A stretch of DNA of 64,000 bases from Bradyrhizobium sp. MOS003 (GTDB lineage Bacteria; Pseudomonadota; Alphaproteobacteria; Rhizobiales; Xanthobacteraceae), in the NCBI RefSeq assembly GCF_003020125.1, contig NZ_PYFW01000008.1, forward strand, positions 124,001-188,000, in the 5' to 3' direction. The position numbers were made by a program, and so were the translations under genes. Numbering within the stretch: the stretch's first letter is position 1; every line of letters starts with the position of its first letter. Below, piece after piece: positions 51,941 through 63,422 of this stretch. Under the pieces are notes generated by a model that was not told the origin of the DNA, did no database searches, and worked only from the letters and a program-made list of their open reading frames with translations.

Positions 51941-53752
51941 CTAGGCCTGTTCAATCTCTTCACGAAGCATTTCGAGCTCGAGCCACCGCTCTTCAGCGGC
52001 GGACAGTTCGTCGTGCGCCTTGGCGATGGCGGCGGAAGTGTCGTCGAATTTCTTGCGATTCTTGGTGTAGAGATTGGGATCGTCGAGCACGCGCTGCAGT
52101 CTTGCAATATCGGCTTGCAACGCTTCCATCTTCTTCGGCAGCGTGTCCAGCGCGTGCTTCTCGTTGAAGCTCAGCTTGCGCTTCGGCGCGGAGGCGGGGG
52201 CAGCGGAGCGCCCCTCTTTCTTCTCGGCAGCCGGCGTTGCCTTGGCCGCTTCGCGTTTCAAATCCGCGCCGCGCTGGATCAGCATGTCGCTGTAGCCGCC
52301 GGCATATTCGGTCCATTTGCCGTTGCCCTCGGGCGCGATCACGGAGGTGACGACGCGATCGAGGAAGTCGCGGTCATGGCTGATCAGGATGACTGTGCCC
52401 TCGTAGTCGCCGAGCATGTCTTCGAGCACGTCGAGGGTTTCGAGATCGAGGTCGTTGGTCGGCTCGTCCAGCACCAGCAGGTTCGACGGCTTGGCCAGCG
52501 CGCGCGCCAGCATCAGCCGGCCGCGCTCGCCGCCGGAGAGCACTTCCACCGGCGTGCCGCGCTGCTCCTGCGCAAACAGGAAGTCCTTCATGTAACCGAC
52601 GACATGCTTCGGCTTGCCGCCGACCATGATCTGGTCGCCGCGGCCACCGGTCAGCGCTTCCGCCAGGGTGGATTTCGGATCGAGGCTTTCGCGGTGCTGA
52701 TCGAGCGTCGCGACCTCCAGATTGGCGCCGAGACGTATCGTGCCGGAATCCGGCTGCGCGGCTCCGGTGAGCAGATTGACCAGCGTGGTCTTGCCGGCGC
52801 CGTTCGGGCCGATGATGCCGAGCCGGTCGCCGCGCTGGATGCGTGTCGAGAAATTGTCGACGATCATGCGGTCGCCATAGGCCTTGGTGACGCCCTTCGC
52901 CTCGATCACCAGCTTGCCGGATTGCTCCGCCTCTGCCGCCGCGAGACTGGCGCTGCCGGCCGTGCCGCGATAATTGCGCCGCTGGTCGCGCAGCGCATGC
53001 AGATTGCCGAGACGCTTCACGTTGCGCTTGCGCCGGCCGGAGACGCCGTGGCGCAGCCAGTGCTCTTCGTCGACGATCTTGCGGTCGAGCTTGTGCTGGT
53101 CGCGCTCTTCTTCCGCCAGCACCTCGTCGCGCCAGCTCTCGAACGAGGCAAAGCCGCGGTCGATCTGCTTGATCTTGCCGCGGTCGAGCCAGGCGGTGGA
53201 GCGCGACAGATTGGTCAGGAAGCGGCGGTCATGGCTGATGATCACCAGCGCGCTGCGGCGGCTGTCCAGCTCCTGCTCCAGCCACTCGATAGTCGCGAGA
53301 TCGAGGTGGTTGGTCGGCTCGTCCAGCAGCAAAATGTCGGGCGAGGGCGCCAGCACAAAAGCCAGCGCTGCGCGGCGCGCCTCGCCGCCGGAGAGATTAT
53401 GCGGGTCCTCCTCGCCGGTCAGCCCGAGTTGTTCCAGCAGATAGCGTGCCTGGTGCTGGTCGTCGCCGGGCGCGAGCCCGGACTCGACATAGGCCAGCGT
53501 GGTCTTGTGCTCGCCGAAGTCAGGCTCCTGCGGAAGATAGCGGACGGTTGCGCCCGGCTGCACGAAGCGTGTCCCGCCGTCGGGTTCGACGAGGCCGGCC
53601 GCGATCTTCAGCAGTGTCGATTTGCCGGAGCCGTTGCGGCCGATCAAACAGACGCGCTCGCCGGGTGCGACGTTCAGCTCGACACCGCTCAAAAGCGGCG
53701 TGCCGCCAAAGGTCAGCTTGATGTCTTTCAGTTGGATCAGCGGGGGCGCCAT
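51941..53752 (-). CDS. ABC-F family ATP-binding protein (Uup-like)
   Basis: A 603-residue soluble protein with two ABC domains. The first has Walker A GRNGSGKST (about 37) and signature NLSGGEARR; the second has GPNGAGKTT (about 315) and VLSGGERGR. Linker and a C-terminal coiled coil (about 530-603, with KMEALQADIARLQ and LSAAEERWLELE) match Uup, which acts on ribosomes or DNA rather than in transport. No membrane helices are present. The gene ends upstream of the aldolase and starts 2 bp after the stop of the YaiI-like gene. Confidence 0.9.
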   Translation of the reverse strand: MAPPLIQLKDIKLTFGGTPLLSGVELNVAPGERVCLIGRNGSGKSTLLKIAAGLVEPDGGTRFVQPGATVRYLPQEPDFGEHKTTLAYVESGLAPGDDQHQARYLLEQLGLTGEEDPHNLSGGEARRAALAFVLAPSPDILLLDEPTNHLDLATIEWLEQELDSRRSALVIISHDRRFLTNLSRSTAWLDRGKIKQIDRGFASFESWRDEVLAEEERDQHKLDRKIVDEEHWLRHGVSGRRKRNVKRLGNLHALRDQRRNYRGTAGSASLAAAEAEQSGKLVIEAKGVTKAYGDRMIVDNFSTRIQRGDRLGIIGPNGAGKTTLVNLLTGAAQPDSGTIRLGANLEVATLDQHRESLDPKSTLAEALTGGRGDQIMVGGKPKHVVGYMKDFLFAQEQRGTPVEVLSGGERGRLMLARALAKPSNLLVLDEPTNDLDLETLDVLEDMLGDYEGTVILISHDRDFLDRVVTSVIAPEGNGKWTEYAGGYSDMLIQRGADLKREAAKATPAAEKKEGRSAAPASAPKRKLSFNEKHALDTLPKKMEALQADIARLQRVLDDPNLYTKNRKKFDDTSAAIAKAHDELSAAEERWLELEMLREEIEQA

Positions 53753-53754
53753 GA

Positions 53755-54246
53755 TCAGCCTTGATGTGTTGCGGCCTGGTCGGCGCGGCGGCGCTGGATC
53801 CGGCGCAGCGTCTGGTCGAGCGCCGAGAGAAACGTGGAGCGGTCGCGCGGCGCGAACGAGCGCGGGCCGCCGGTGACTTCGCCGGCCGAGCGCAGATCCG
53901 TCATCAGGTTGCGCACCGCCAGCGTCATGCCGATCGACTCTTCCGTGAACGGCTTGCCGTTCGGGGCGATCACATCGGCGCCGGCCTTCACGCAGCGGCT
54001 CGCGAGCGGAATGTCCGATGTCACCACGACGTCGCCGGGTTTGACGCGCTCGACGATCCAGTCGTCGGCGGCGTCCATGCCGGCGCCGGCCGCGATGCGC
54101 TCGATCAGCGGGTCCTGTGGCACGCGGATGAAATTGCCGGCGACCACGCTGACGGGCACGCCGTGCCGCAGCGCGACGCGGTAAATCTCGTCCTTGACCG
54201 GGCAGGCGTCGGCGTCGACATAGATGCGGGTAGGGGTGTCAGTCAT
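53755..54246 (-). CDS. YaiI/YqxD (DUF188) family protein
   Basis: A 163-residue protein with the family opening [14 protein letters not shown] and [17 protein letters not shown], as seen in YaiI/YqxD PIN-like proteins. The conserved Asp residues resemble a nuclease metal site, but the function is not established. ATG 54246 is used; a longer frame reaches 54276. It is the first of three minus-strand genes that run YaiI-like, ABC-F, aldolase with very short gaps. Confidence 0.88.
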   Translation of the reverse strand: MTDTPTRIYVDADACPVKDEIYRVALRHGVPVSVVAGNFIRVPQDPLIERIAAGAGMDAADDWIVERVKPGDVVVTSDIPLASRCVKAGADVIAPNGKPFTEESIGMTLAVRNLMTDLRSAGEVTGGPRSFAPRDRSTFLSALDQTLRRIQRRRADQAATHQG

Positions 54247-54350
54247 TCGCCGCGTGGTACCCCATTCGGGCCGCAAAGGCGAGGGGATTGACCGGTGTTC
54301 CCCGGGGCTTACGATCGTCCCGAAACAACAAGAACAGGGAAGATGACCCC

Positions 54351-55151
54351 ATGCCGAACCGGCTCGAGACTTGGCGCGTCGAGGCCTACAACACCGCCAA
54401 GCAATCGGAAAACAAGATGCATGACGACACGGTCGCGCGCCGCTTCGGCTTTTCCGGCGGGCTGGTGCCCGGCGTCGATGTCTTCGCCTACATGATGCAC
54501 GTGCCGGTGGCGCGCTGGGGCCGCGATTTCCTGTCGCGCGGGCTGATCGAGGCCCGCTTCATCAAGCCGGTTTATGACGGCGAGACCGCCGATGTCGACG
54601 CGACCGAGCACAACGGGGTGCTGACCATCGAAGTGTTCAGCCGCACCACACTGTGCGCCACGGGCACGGCCTCGCTGCCGGCGGCGGCGCCTGTGGTGTC
54701 ACTGAGCGACTATGTCGCGGTGCCCGTCGTGGCCGAACGCACGCCGGTCAGCCCAACGACATTCGAGACCGGCAAATGGCTGGGCACCACGCCCCGGCGC
54801 TGGGCCGGGCAGGATGCGGCGGACTACCTCGCCGACATCAGGGAGACAGATCCGATCTTTGCGCGCGAACGCCTCGGCCATCCCGGCCTGATCCAGCGGG
54901 TGATGAACCGCGTGCTGGTCGACAACACCATTCTGGGCCCGTGGATCCACGTCGGCAGCCGCATGCAGCTGCTGTCGGCGGCGCGCGCCGGCGATGAAAT
55001 CACCGCGCGGGCCAAGGTGACAGCGAACTACGAGAAGAAGGGCCACCGCTTCGTCGAGCTCGACGCACTCGTCGTCGCCAACGGCACCACGCCGATTGCA
55101 CACTGCCAGCATACCGCGATCACCCAGCCGCGCGAGCAGGCGGTGGCGTAG
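54351..55151 (+). CDS. Hotdog-fold protein, MaoC/acyl-dehydratase-like
   Basis: A 266-residue protein that looks like two hotdog units (about 10-130 and 140-260). [18 protein letters not shown] in the first half resembles the active-site helix of MaoC-like hydratases, and [31 protein letters not shown] (seen as [11 protein letters not shown]) resembles the terminal strands of the second. The catalytic Asp-His pair is not clear, so it may be a non-catalytic or different thioester enzyme. ATG 54351 is chosen; the frame is open to 54288. It is divergent from the YaiI-like gene. Confidence 0.7.
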   Translation: MPNRLETWRVEAYNTAKQSENKMHDDTVARRFGFSGGLVPGVDVFAYMMHVPVARWGRDFLSRGLIEARFIKPVYDGETADVDATEHNGVLTIEVFSRTTLCATGTASLPAAAPVVSLSDYVAVPVVAERTPVSPTTFETGKWLGTTPRRWAGQDAADYLADIRETDPIFARERLGHPGLIQRVMNRVLVDNTILGPWIHVGSRMQLLSAARAGDEITARAKVTANYEKKGHRFVELDALVVANGTTPIAHCQHTAITQPREQAVA

Positions 55152-55173
55152 GATTCAGTGCTTCTCGCGTTCG

Positions 55174-55276
55174 CTGTCATTCTCCGCGAAGGCGGGAATC
55201 CACTACGTCGCGGCCTGTCGGTCAATCACGACCGCCTTGGAGTACTGGATCGCCCGGTCAAGCCGGGCGACGACAG
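55174..55276. repeat. Intergenic repeat, family G, copy 1
   Basis: About 103 bp from CTGTCATTC to GGGCGACGACAG, containing GGATCGCCCGGTCAAGCCGGGCGA, cited in part as CGCCCGGTCAAGCCGGGCG, a hairpin. A related copy is at 63232. It lies between converging genes. Confidence 0.85.
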
Positions 55277-55305
55277 TGTGTCCGTGGAGGCAAAAGGGGG
55301 AGACC

Positions 55306-57678
55306 TCAAGCCGCCTTTGCCTTCGCGTCCTGGATCGCGCGCCACACCCGCTCCGAGGTCAGCGGCATGTCGATGTGCTTGATACCGTACTCGGACAAGG
55401 CGTCGAGCACCGCGTTCACCACCGTCGACAGGCTGCCGGCGCAGCCGGCTTCGCCGCAGCCCTTGCTGCCGAGCGGGTTGGTCGTCGCGGGCACCGGGTG
55501 GTCGCCGATCGTCATGTTGGGCACGTCCTCGGCGCGGGGCAGGGCGTAGTCCATCAGCGAGCCCGTGATCGGCTGGCCGCTCTCGTCGTAGCGGATGTGC
55601 TCCATCAGCGCCTGGCCGATACCTTGCACGACGCCGCCATGGAGCTGGCCTGCGACCAGCATCGGGTTGACGACCGTGCCGAAATCGTTGACCGCGCTGT
55701 AGCGAACGATCTGCACCACGCCGGTCTCCGGATCGATCTCGACTTCGGCAACGTGACAGCCGTTCGGGAACGCCGAGGCGACCGGTTCGCTGGTGTGATC
55801 GACGTCGAGGCTGTCGGGCACGCCCTCCGGCGTCTTGCCGTCATGCAGGCGCTTGGCGAGCTCCATGATGTCGATGCTGCGGTCGGTGCCGGCGATGGTG
55901 AAGCTGCCGCCTTCGAATTCGATGTCGGCTTCGGATGCTTCGAGCATATGCGCCGCTGCCCGCTTGCCCTTCTCGATGACGAGCTTGGCAGCCCCCACGA
56001 TGGCCTGGCCGGTCGCCATGATCGAGCGCGAGCCGCCGGTGCCGTTGCCGGTGTGGACGATGTCGCTGTCGCCCTGCACGAGCTTGACGCTCTCGAAGGG
56101 AACGCCGAGCTGCGCACTCAGCACTTGCGCGAACGGCGTGGCATGGCCCTGGCCGTAATCGAGCGTGCCCGTGATGAGCTGCACGGTGCCGTCGGCATCG
56201 AACACGATCTTGCCGAGCTCCGGGCTCGGCGGTGCGGTGACCTCGAGATAGGAGCCGACGGCGATGCCGCGCAGCTTGCCGGCCTTCTTGCTCTCTTTCT
56301 TGCGCTTGGCGAAATTATCGTGGTCGGAGATTTCGAGCGCCTTGTTGAACACGGCCTGGAAGTCGCCGCTGTCATAGGTAACGCCGGAGGAGGCCGCGAA
56401 CGGGATCTGGCTCGGCTTGATGAAATTGCGCTTGCGCAAGGTCAGCCGGTTGATGCCCATCTCGTCGGCGGCGCGGTCGATCAGCCGCTCCATGTAATAG
56501 TTCGCCTCGGGCCGGCCGGCGCCGCGATAGGCGCCCATCAGCGTGGTGTTGGTCAAGACCACCTTGATGTCGACGGCCATCAGCGGCGTGCGGTAGACGC
56601 TGGAAAAGTTCTTGCCGGTGTTGAGTGACAGGGGCCCCGGCGCGACGCCGGTGATGTAGGCGCCGAGATTGCCATAGCCATCGAGTTTGGCCGCGAGGAA
56701 ATTTCCTTCGGCGTCGAGCGCGAGCTCGGCATGGATCTTCTGCGCACGGCCGTGGCTGTCGGAAAGGAAAGCGGTCGAGCGCTCGTCGAGCCACTTCACC
56801 GGCTTGCCCAACTCCTTCGCCGCGTACAGGATGCACATATATTCGGGATAGTTGATGTTCTTCATGCCGAAGGAGCCGCCGACATTGGCGGTGAGGATGC
56901 GCACCTTGTCGTTCGGCACTTTGAGGTTCTTGGCGAGGTTGGCGCGGTTGCCGGCGACGCCCTGCGTCGGGACCTGAAGCGTGTAGCGCTCGGTCTTCTT
57001 GTCGTAGGAGGCCAGCCCGACGCGCGGTTCCATCGACACCACGGCGACACGGGTGTTCTCGATGTCGACCTTGGTGACATGGGCGGCGCCGGCGAAGGCC
57101 GCGGTGACCTTGTCCATGTCGCCATAATGGTAGTCGAGCACGACGTTACCAGGAATGTGGTCGTAGAGCTGCGGCGCGCCGGGTTTTGCGGCTTCCTCGG
57201 GATCGGTCACCGCCGGCAGCGGCTCGATATCGAGCTCGACCGCCTCTGCGGCATCGCGCGCCTGCGCCAGCGTCTCGGCGACCACGAAGGCGACGGGATC
57301 GCCGACGAAGCGGACCTTGTCGGTCGCGAGCGGCTGGCGGTTGGTCTGCAGCAGGGGCGAGCCGTCGCGGCTCTTGAGCGGCAGGCCGCAGGTGAAGGGA
57401 CCGTAGCCGGCGGCATCGAGATCCTTGCCGGTCCAGACCCCCAGCACGCCCGGCATGGCCTTGGCGGCATCGATGCCGATGCCGCGGATGAGTCCATGGG
57501 CGTGGGTGGAACGAACGACCACGGCATAGGCCTGACCGGGCAGGTTGAAATCGTCGGTATAGCGGCCCTTGCCGCGCACCAGGGTGTCGTCCTCCTTGCG
57601 GCGGACGGGCTGCCCGACGCCGTATTTTTGCAGTGCAATAGCGTTTTCGAGCGTGGACGATGAGGTGTGATCTTGCAT
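55306..57678 (-). CDS. Xanthine dehydrogenase-family molybdopterin-binding subunit (CODH form II-like)
   Basis: A 790-residue large subunit of a molybdenum hydroxylase. Motifs include GQPVRRKEDDTLVRGKGRYTDD (seen as RRKEDDTLVRGKGRYTDD), GGSFGMKN and AYRGAGRPEANYYMERLID (seen as AYRGAGRPE), which is the form II rather than the CO-oxidising form I active-site loop, and the final GCGEAGCAGS-like GSKGCGEAGCAGSL. It hydroxylates an unknown carbon substrate. Partner FAD and iron-sulfur subunits are absent nearby. ATG 57678; longer starts at 57702 and 57792 are open. Confidence 0.9.
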   Translation of the reverse strand: MQDHTSSSTLENAIALQKYGVGQPVRRKEDDTLVRGKGRYTDDFNLPGQAYAVVVRSTHAHGLIRGIGIDAAKAMPGVLGVWTGKDLDAAGYGPFTCGLPLKSRDGSPLLQTNRQPLATDKVRFVGDPVAFVVAETLAQARDAAEAVELDIEPLPAVTDPEEAAKPGAPQLYDHIPGNVVLDYHYGDMDKVTAAFAGAAHVTKVDIENTRVAVVSMEPRVGLASYDKKTERYTLQVPTQGVAGNRANLAKNLKVPNDKVRILTANVGGSFGMKNINYPEYMCILYAAKELGKPVKWLDERSTAFLSDSHGRAQKIHAELALDAEGNFLAAKLDGYGNLGAYITGVAPGPLSLNTGKNFSSVYRTPLMAVDIKVVLTNTTLMGAYRGAGRPEANYYMERLIDRAADEMGINRLTLRKRNFIKPSQIPFAASSGVTYDSGDFQAVFNKALEISDHDNFAKRKKESKKAGKLRGIAVGSYLEVTAPPSPELGKIVFDADGTVQLITGTLDYGQGHATPFAQVLSAQLGVPFESVKLVQGDSDIVHTGNGTGGSRSIMATGQAIVGAAKLVIEKGKRAAAHMLEASEADIEFEGGSFTIAGTDRSIDIMELAKRLHDGKTPEGVPDSLDVDHTSEPVASAFPNGCHVAEVEIDPETGVVQIVRYSAVNDFGTVVNPMLVAGQLHGGVVQGIGQALMEHIRYDESGQPITGSLMDYALPRAEDVPNMTIGDHPVPATTNPLGSKGCGEAGCAGSLSTVVNAVLDALSEYGIKHIDMPLTSERVWRAIQDAKAKAA

Positions 57679-57887
57679 GGAATTGACCTGAAAAGCCGGC
57701 ATTTGCGCAAATTCGCGGCAGCGGGGCACCGGGCTCTCCTCAAATAACCCACCGCCCCGTTCACGACAACGCACGAATGGGCATGGTCCCATGTGATGCG
57801 TTGTTGCGCATACCCGCCGCGCTGCTAAGGTTTCAGGCGAAAAATCAATTCCAGACCGGCCCGACCGGCCGCGGAAAGACAGTTTAG

Positions 57888-58961
57888 ATGAATGACCACA
57901 CGCGGCTCCGCGACGGCCATGCGCCGCACGGTGAGCTGGAGGGGTCGATGGCGGCGGTGGCGTTGGCTACCGGACCGGCCGTCGGCGCGCAGGCGTCGGG
58001 AACCGGCGTCTATGCTGCGCTGGACCTCGGCACCAACAATTGCAGGCTACTGATCGCCTGTCCGACCCAGGACGGCTTTCGCGTCGTCGATTCCTTCTCG
58101 CGCATCATCCGGCTCGGGGAGGGGGTCTCGTCGACCGGCTGCATCAGCGAGGCCGCGATCGAGCGTGCCATCGCCGCGCTCAGCATCTGCCGTGACAAGA
58201 TCAATTTGCGCAAGGCGCGCCGGCTGCGGCTGATCGCGACCGAGGCCTGCCGCGCGGCCTCGAACGCGGAGGGGTTCCGCAGCCGCGTCGCGGCCGAGAC
58301 CGGCATCGAGTTGGAGGTGATCGACCGCGAGACCGAGGCCGCGCTTGCGGTGGTCGGCTGCTCGCCGCTGGTCGACCCCAGGGGACGCGGCGCGATCCTG
58401 TTCGACATCGGCGGCGGCTCGACCGAACTGGTGCGGATCGAGCGCGACGCAGACAATCCGCAGCCGCGCATCAAGGCCTGGATGTCGATCCCTTACGGTG
58501 TGGTCACGCTCGCCGAGCAGTTCGGCGGCCGCGACGTGACGCCGGAGATTTACGCCGCGATGGAGCAGGAGGTCGCCAACCACGTCGCGCCGTTCGCCGA
58601 GGTGCACGGCGGCGATCTCGCCGACATGCACCTGCTCGGAACCTCGGGCACGGTGACGACGCTCGCCGGCATCCACCTCAACCTCGCGCGCTATGACCGG
58701 CGCCGCATCGACAGCATCTGGATGAACGATTCCGACATCACCGCGACCATCAACAAGCTGCTCGGCATGAGCTACGAGGAACGCGCCAACAACAGCTGCA
58801 TCAGCGTCGAGCGCGCCGATCTCGTGCTCGCCGGCTGCGCCATCCTCGATGCCATCAGGCGGTCCTTCCCGCTGCCGCGCCTGCGCGTCGCCGACCGTGG
58901 CCTGCGCGAGGGCATGTTGGTCGAGATGATGCGCGAGGACGGCGCCCTCAGGAGCTGGTGA
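57888..58961 (+). CDS. Ppx/GppA phosphatase family protein (exopolyphosphatase-like)
   Basis: A 357-residue actin-like ATPase-fold phosphatase. Hallmarks are AALDLGTNNCRLLIA near residue 43, EVIDRETEAALA, FDIGGGSTELVRIE near 170 and LLGTSGTVTTLAGIHL. These cleave polyphosphate or pppGpp. The N-terminal 40 residues are polar and not conserved, so an internal start is possible. It precedes rlmE by 1 bp, a Ppx-RlmE pairing that I believe is common in alphaproteobacteria. Confidence 0.92.
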   Translation: MNDHTRLRDGHAPHGELEGSMAAVALATGPAVGAQASGTGVYAALDLGTNNCRLLIACPTQDGFRVVDSFSRIIRLGEGVSSTGCISEAAIERAIAALSICRDKINLRKARRLRLIATEACRAASNAEGFRSRVAAETGIELEVIDRETEAALAVVGCSPLVDPRGRGAILFDIGGGSTELVRIERDADNPQPRIKAWMSIPYGVVTLAEQFGGRDVTPEIYAAMEQEVANHVAPFAEVHGGDLADMHLLGTSGTVTTLAGIHLNLARYDRRRIDSIWMNDSDITATINKLLGMSYEERANNSCISVERADLVLAGCAILDAIRRSFPLPRLRVADRGLREGMLVEMMREDGALRSW

Positions 58962-58962
58962 G

Positions 58963-59649
58963 ATGGCGAAAGACACCACCGGCCGCTTGCACGTCCAGGT
59001 CAAGACCGGCGGCAAGCGCAAATTGTCGTCAAAGCTCTGGCTGGAGCGGCAGCTCAACGATCCGTACGTCGTCAAGGCCAAGGCGCTCGGCTATCGCTCG
59101 CGCGCCGCCTTCAAGCTGCTCGAGATCGACGACAAGTACCGGCTGCTGAAGCACGGCATGGCGGTGGTCGATCTCGGCGCGGCGCCGGGCGGCTGGAGTC
59201 AGATCGCCGCCAAGCGAGTCGGCTCGGTCGACGGCAAGGGCAAGGTCGTCGCGATCGACCTGCTGGACATGCCTGAGATTGCCGGCGTCGATTTCGCGCA
59301 GCTCGATTTCATGGACAACGATGTCCCGGAAAAGCTCAAGGCCATGCTCGGTGGCGGCGCCGACTTTGTGATGTCCGACATGGCCGCCAACACCACCGGG
59401 CACCGCAAGACCGACCAGCTCCGCATCGTCGGCCTGATCGAGACCGCCGCGGCGTTTGCCTGCGACGTGCTCAAGCCCGGCGGCGCGTTCCTGGCCAAGA
59501 CGTTCCAGAGCGGCGCCGATGCCGATCTGCTCGCCCAGCTCAAGCGCGACTTTGCGACGGTGCGCCATGTGAAGCCGGCGGCGAGCCGGCAGGATTCCTC
59601 GGAACGCTACGTGCTGGCGACGGGATTTCGGGGTGGGACGAAGGAATAG
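58963..59649 (+). CDS. rlmE: 23S rRNA (uridine-2552-2'-O)-methyltransferase RlmE/FtsJ
   Basis: A 228-residue SAM methyltransferase that modifies the ribosomal A-loop. Motifs: SRAAFKLLEIDDKYRLL with the first catalytic Lys (about 50), VVDLGAAPGGWSQ for SAM, VMSDMAANTTGHRKTD with Asp, and AFLAKTFQSG with the second Lys; the KDKE tetrad appears complete. It is 1 bp after the ppx-like stop, so the two are co-transcribed. Confidence 0.95.
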   Translation: MAKDTTGRLHVQVKTGGKRKLSSKLWLERQLNDPYVVKAKALGYRSRAAFKLLEIDDKYRLLKHGMAVVDLGAAPGGWSQIAAKRVGSVDGKGKVVAIDLLDMPEIAGVDFAQLDFMDNDVPEKLKAMLGGGADFVMSDMAANTTGHRKTDQLRIVGLIETAAAFACDVLKPGGAFLAKTFQSGADADLLAQLKRDFATVRHVKPAASRQDSSERYVLATGFRGGTKE

Positions 59650-59658
59650 CCGCCAACT

Positions 59659-59746
59659 CCGTCATTGCGAGGAGCTCTTGCGACGAAGCAACCCAGACTG
59701 CTTCAACGGAAAAATTCTGGATTGCTTCGCTTCGCTCGCAATGACG
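59659..59746. repeat. Palindromic intergenic repeat, family A, copy 4
   Basis: About 88 bp from CCGTCATTGCG to CGCAATGACG, arms GAAGCAACCCAG / CTGGATTGCTTC, between the converging rlmE and MFS genes, where it may end both transcripts. Confidence 0.9.
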
Positions 59747-59756
59747 AGAAGAGAGA

Positions 59757-61247
59757 CTACCCCAACCTTTGATCCCGTACGTCCTGCGTATCCTCGGACG
59801 CGGCCTTCACCCCCGCCTTCTCTGCACCCTTGCCGGCGCCTTTGCGGCTGGCGATCTCCACGGCCTTGCGGCCGGAGATTTCGTGGCCGGCATCGACGGG
59901 CATCTGCCAGAAGAACCAGCTCGATGCCGCCGAGGTCAGCGCGATTACCAGAAAGGCGGGAGCGAACACGGTGGCGTCGATTTCGCTGACATGGTGGAAC
60001 CACATCGTCGTTTCCACGCAGGCCGCGCCGACGGCGACACCGGCCGAGACTGCGAGCTGCTGGTTGACGCTGACGAGCGTGGTGGCGCGGCTCATCTGCG
60101 GGGTCTCCACGTCAGCGTAGGCGACGGTGTTGATCGCGGTGAATTCGAGCGAGCGGAAGAAGCCACCCACCACCAGGATCACCATGATGATCAGCAGCGG
60201 CGTCGTCACCGTGAACAGCGCGCAGACGCCGAGGAAGAACGCGCTGATGATCGCATTCACGGTCATCAGGTTGCGGAAGCCGAAGGTGCGGATCAGGCGG
60301 GCGGCCAGCGTCTTCATGCCCATCGCCCCCAAAGAGGACGAAAAGGTGACGAGACCCGAGTGGAACGGCGACAGCCCGAAGCCGATCTGCATCAGGAGCG
60401 GGAGCAGGAACGGTAGCGCGCCGATGCCGAGCCGGAACAGGAAGCCGCCGAGCACGGCCGCGCGTAGCGTCGGCAGCTTCAGGAGCGAGAAATCGAGCAC
60501 CGGCGAGCCCGTGCGCCTTGCGTGGATGACGTAGAGCGTCATCGAGATCGCGCCGCCCGCGATCAGTGCGGCGACGGTGCTCCATGGCAGCAGGTTGAGA
60601 CCGGCTACCGACAGGCCGAAGGCGATGCCGGCGAGGCCGATGCCCGCCAGCACCATGCCATAGAGGTCGAACGGCTCGCGTTCCTCGCTCTTGATCGGGT
60701 CGATGAACTTCAAGGCCATGAAGATGCCGAGCAGCCCGATCGGGATGTTGATCAGGAAGATCCAGTGCCACGACGCATAGGTCGTGATGAAGCCGCCGAG
60801 CGGCGGGCCGATCACCGGACCGATCAGGGCAGGGACCGTCACCCAGGCCATGGCGTTGACCAGCGCGCTCTTGTCGACCGAGCGCAGCAGTACGAGACGC
60901 CCGACCGGTGTCATCATCGCCCCGCCCATGCCTTGCAGGATGCGCGCGAACACGAAATCGGTGACCGAACCCGAGAGCGCGCAGCCGATCGATCCCACCA
61001 TGAACACGCCGACCGCGATCGCGAACACCATCCGCGCGCCGAACCGGTCCGCGGTCCAGCCGCTCGCCGGGATGAACACCGCGAGCGACAGCAGATAGGA
61101 CGTGATCGCGAGCTTGAGCGTCAGCGGGCTGGTGCCGATGTCGGCCGCGATCGCAGGCAGCGAGGTGGCGATCACGGTCGAGTCCATGTTCTCCATGAAG
61201 AGAGCAGTGGCCACGATCAGCGGAATGACGCGTTGCTTGTCGACCAT
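59757..61247 (-). CDS. MFS transporter, DHA2 (EmrB/QacA-like) drug efflux type
   Basis: A 496-residue membrane protein with about 14 helices. Motif C of antiporters is seen as WVTVPALIGPVIGPPLGG, and the start LFMENMDSTVIATSLPAIA (seen as ENMDSTVIATSLP) is a DHA2 signature with the membrane Asp. The C-terminal tail is a 50-residue Lys/Ala/Glu-rich extension after the last helix. No EmrA adaptor gene is nearby. Substrate unknown. Confidence 0.9.
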   Translation of the reverse strand: MVDKQRVIPLIVATALFMENMDSTVIATSLPAIAADIGTSPLTLKLAITSYLLSLAVFIPASGWTADRFGARMVFAIAVGVFMVGSIGCALSGSVTDFVFARILQGMGGAMMTPVGRLVLLRSVDKSALVNAMAWVTVPALIGPVIGPPLGGFITTYASWHWIFLINIPIGLLGIFMALKFIDPIKSEEREPFDLYGMVLAGIGLAGIAFGLSVAGLNLLPWSTVAALIAGGAISMTLYVIHARRTGSPVLDFSLLKLPTLRAAVLGGFLFRLGIGALPFLLPLLMQIGFGLSPFHSGLVTFSSSLGAMGMKTLAARLIRTFGFRNLMTVNAIISAFFLGVCALFTVTTPLLIIMVILVVGGFFRSLEFTAINTVAYADVETPQMSRATTLVSVNQQLAVSAGVAVGAACVETTMWFHHVSEIDATVFAPAFLVIALTSAASSWFFWQMPVDAGHEISGRKAVEIASRKGAGKGAEKAGVKAASEDTQDVRDQRLG

Positions 61248-63172
<1,925 letters not shown>

Positions 63173-63231
63173 ACGCTCGCTCTCAGCACCGCGCGAGCGC
63201 GTGTGTATCGACGCGCTTGCCTCAAGGACGG

Positions 63232-63337
63232 TGTCATGCCCCGGCTTGACCGGGGCATCCAGTACGCCGCGGCTTCTCGGCTCAATTGCGACCGTCTCTG
63301 GAATACCGGATCGCCCGATCAAGTCGGGCGATGACAG
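63232..63337. repeat. Intergenic repeat, family G, copy 2
   Basis: About 106 bp from TGTCATGCCCCGG to GGGCGATGACAG. It shares CGGATCGCCCGATCAAG and GCGATGACAG with the copy at 55174. It lies between guaB and the CurA-like gene. Confidence 0.85.
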
Positions 63338-63422
63338 CGCGTGTGTGGCTCCGCCGCTTTTGTGTTGACGCGCCTCGCCGCCTCCGCTTCCGTTCACGCC
63401 GAAACACAATTCGGAGGAAGCC

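Noticed and set aside
51890-53764. Plus-strand open frame of 624 codons
   Set aside because: Antisense to the well-supported ABC-F gene.
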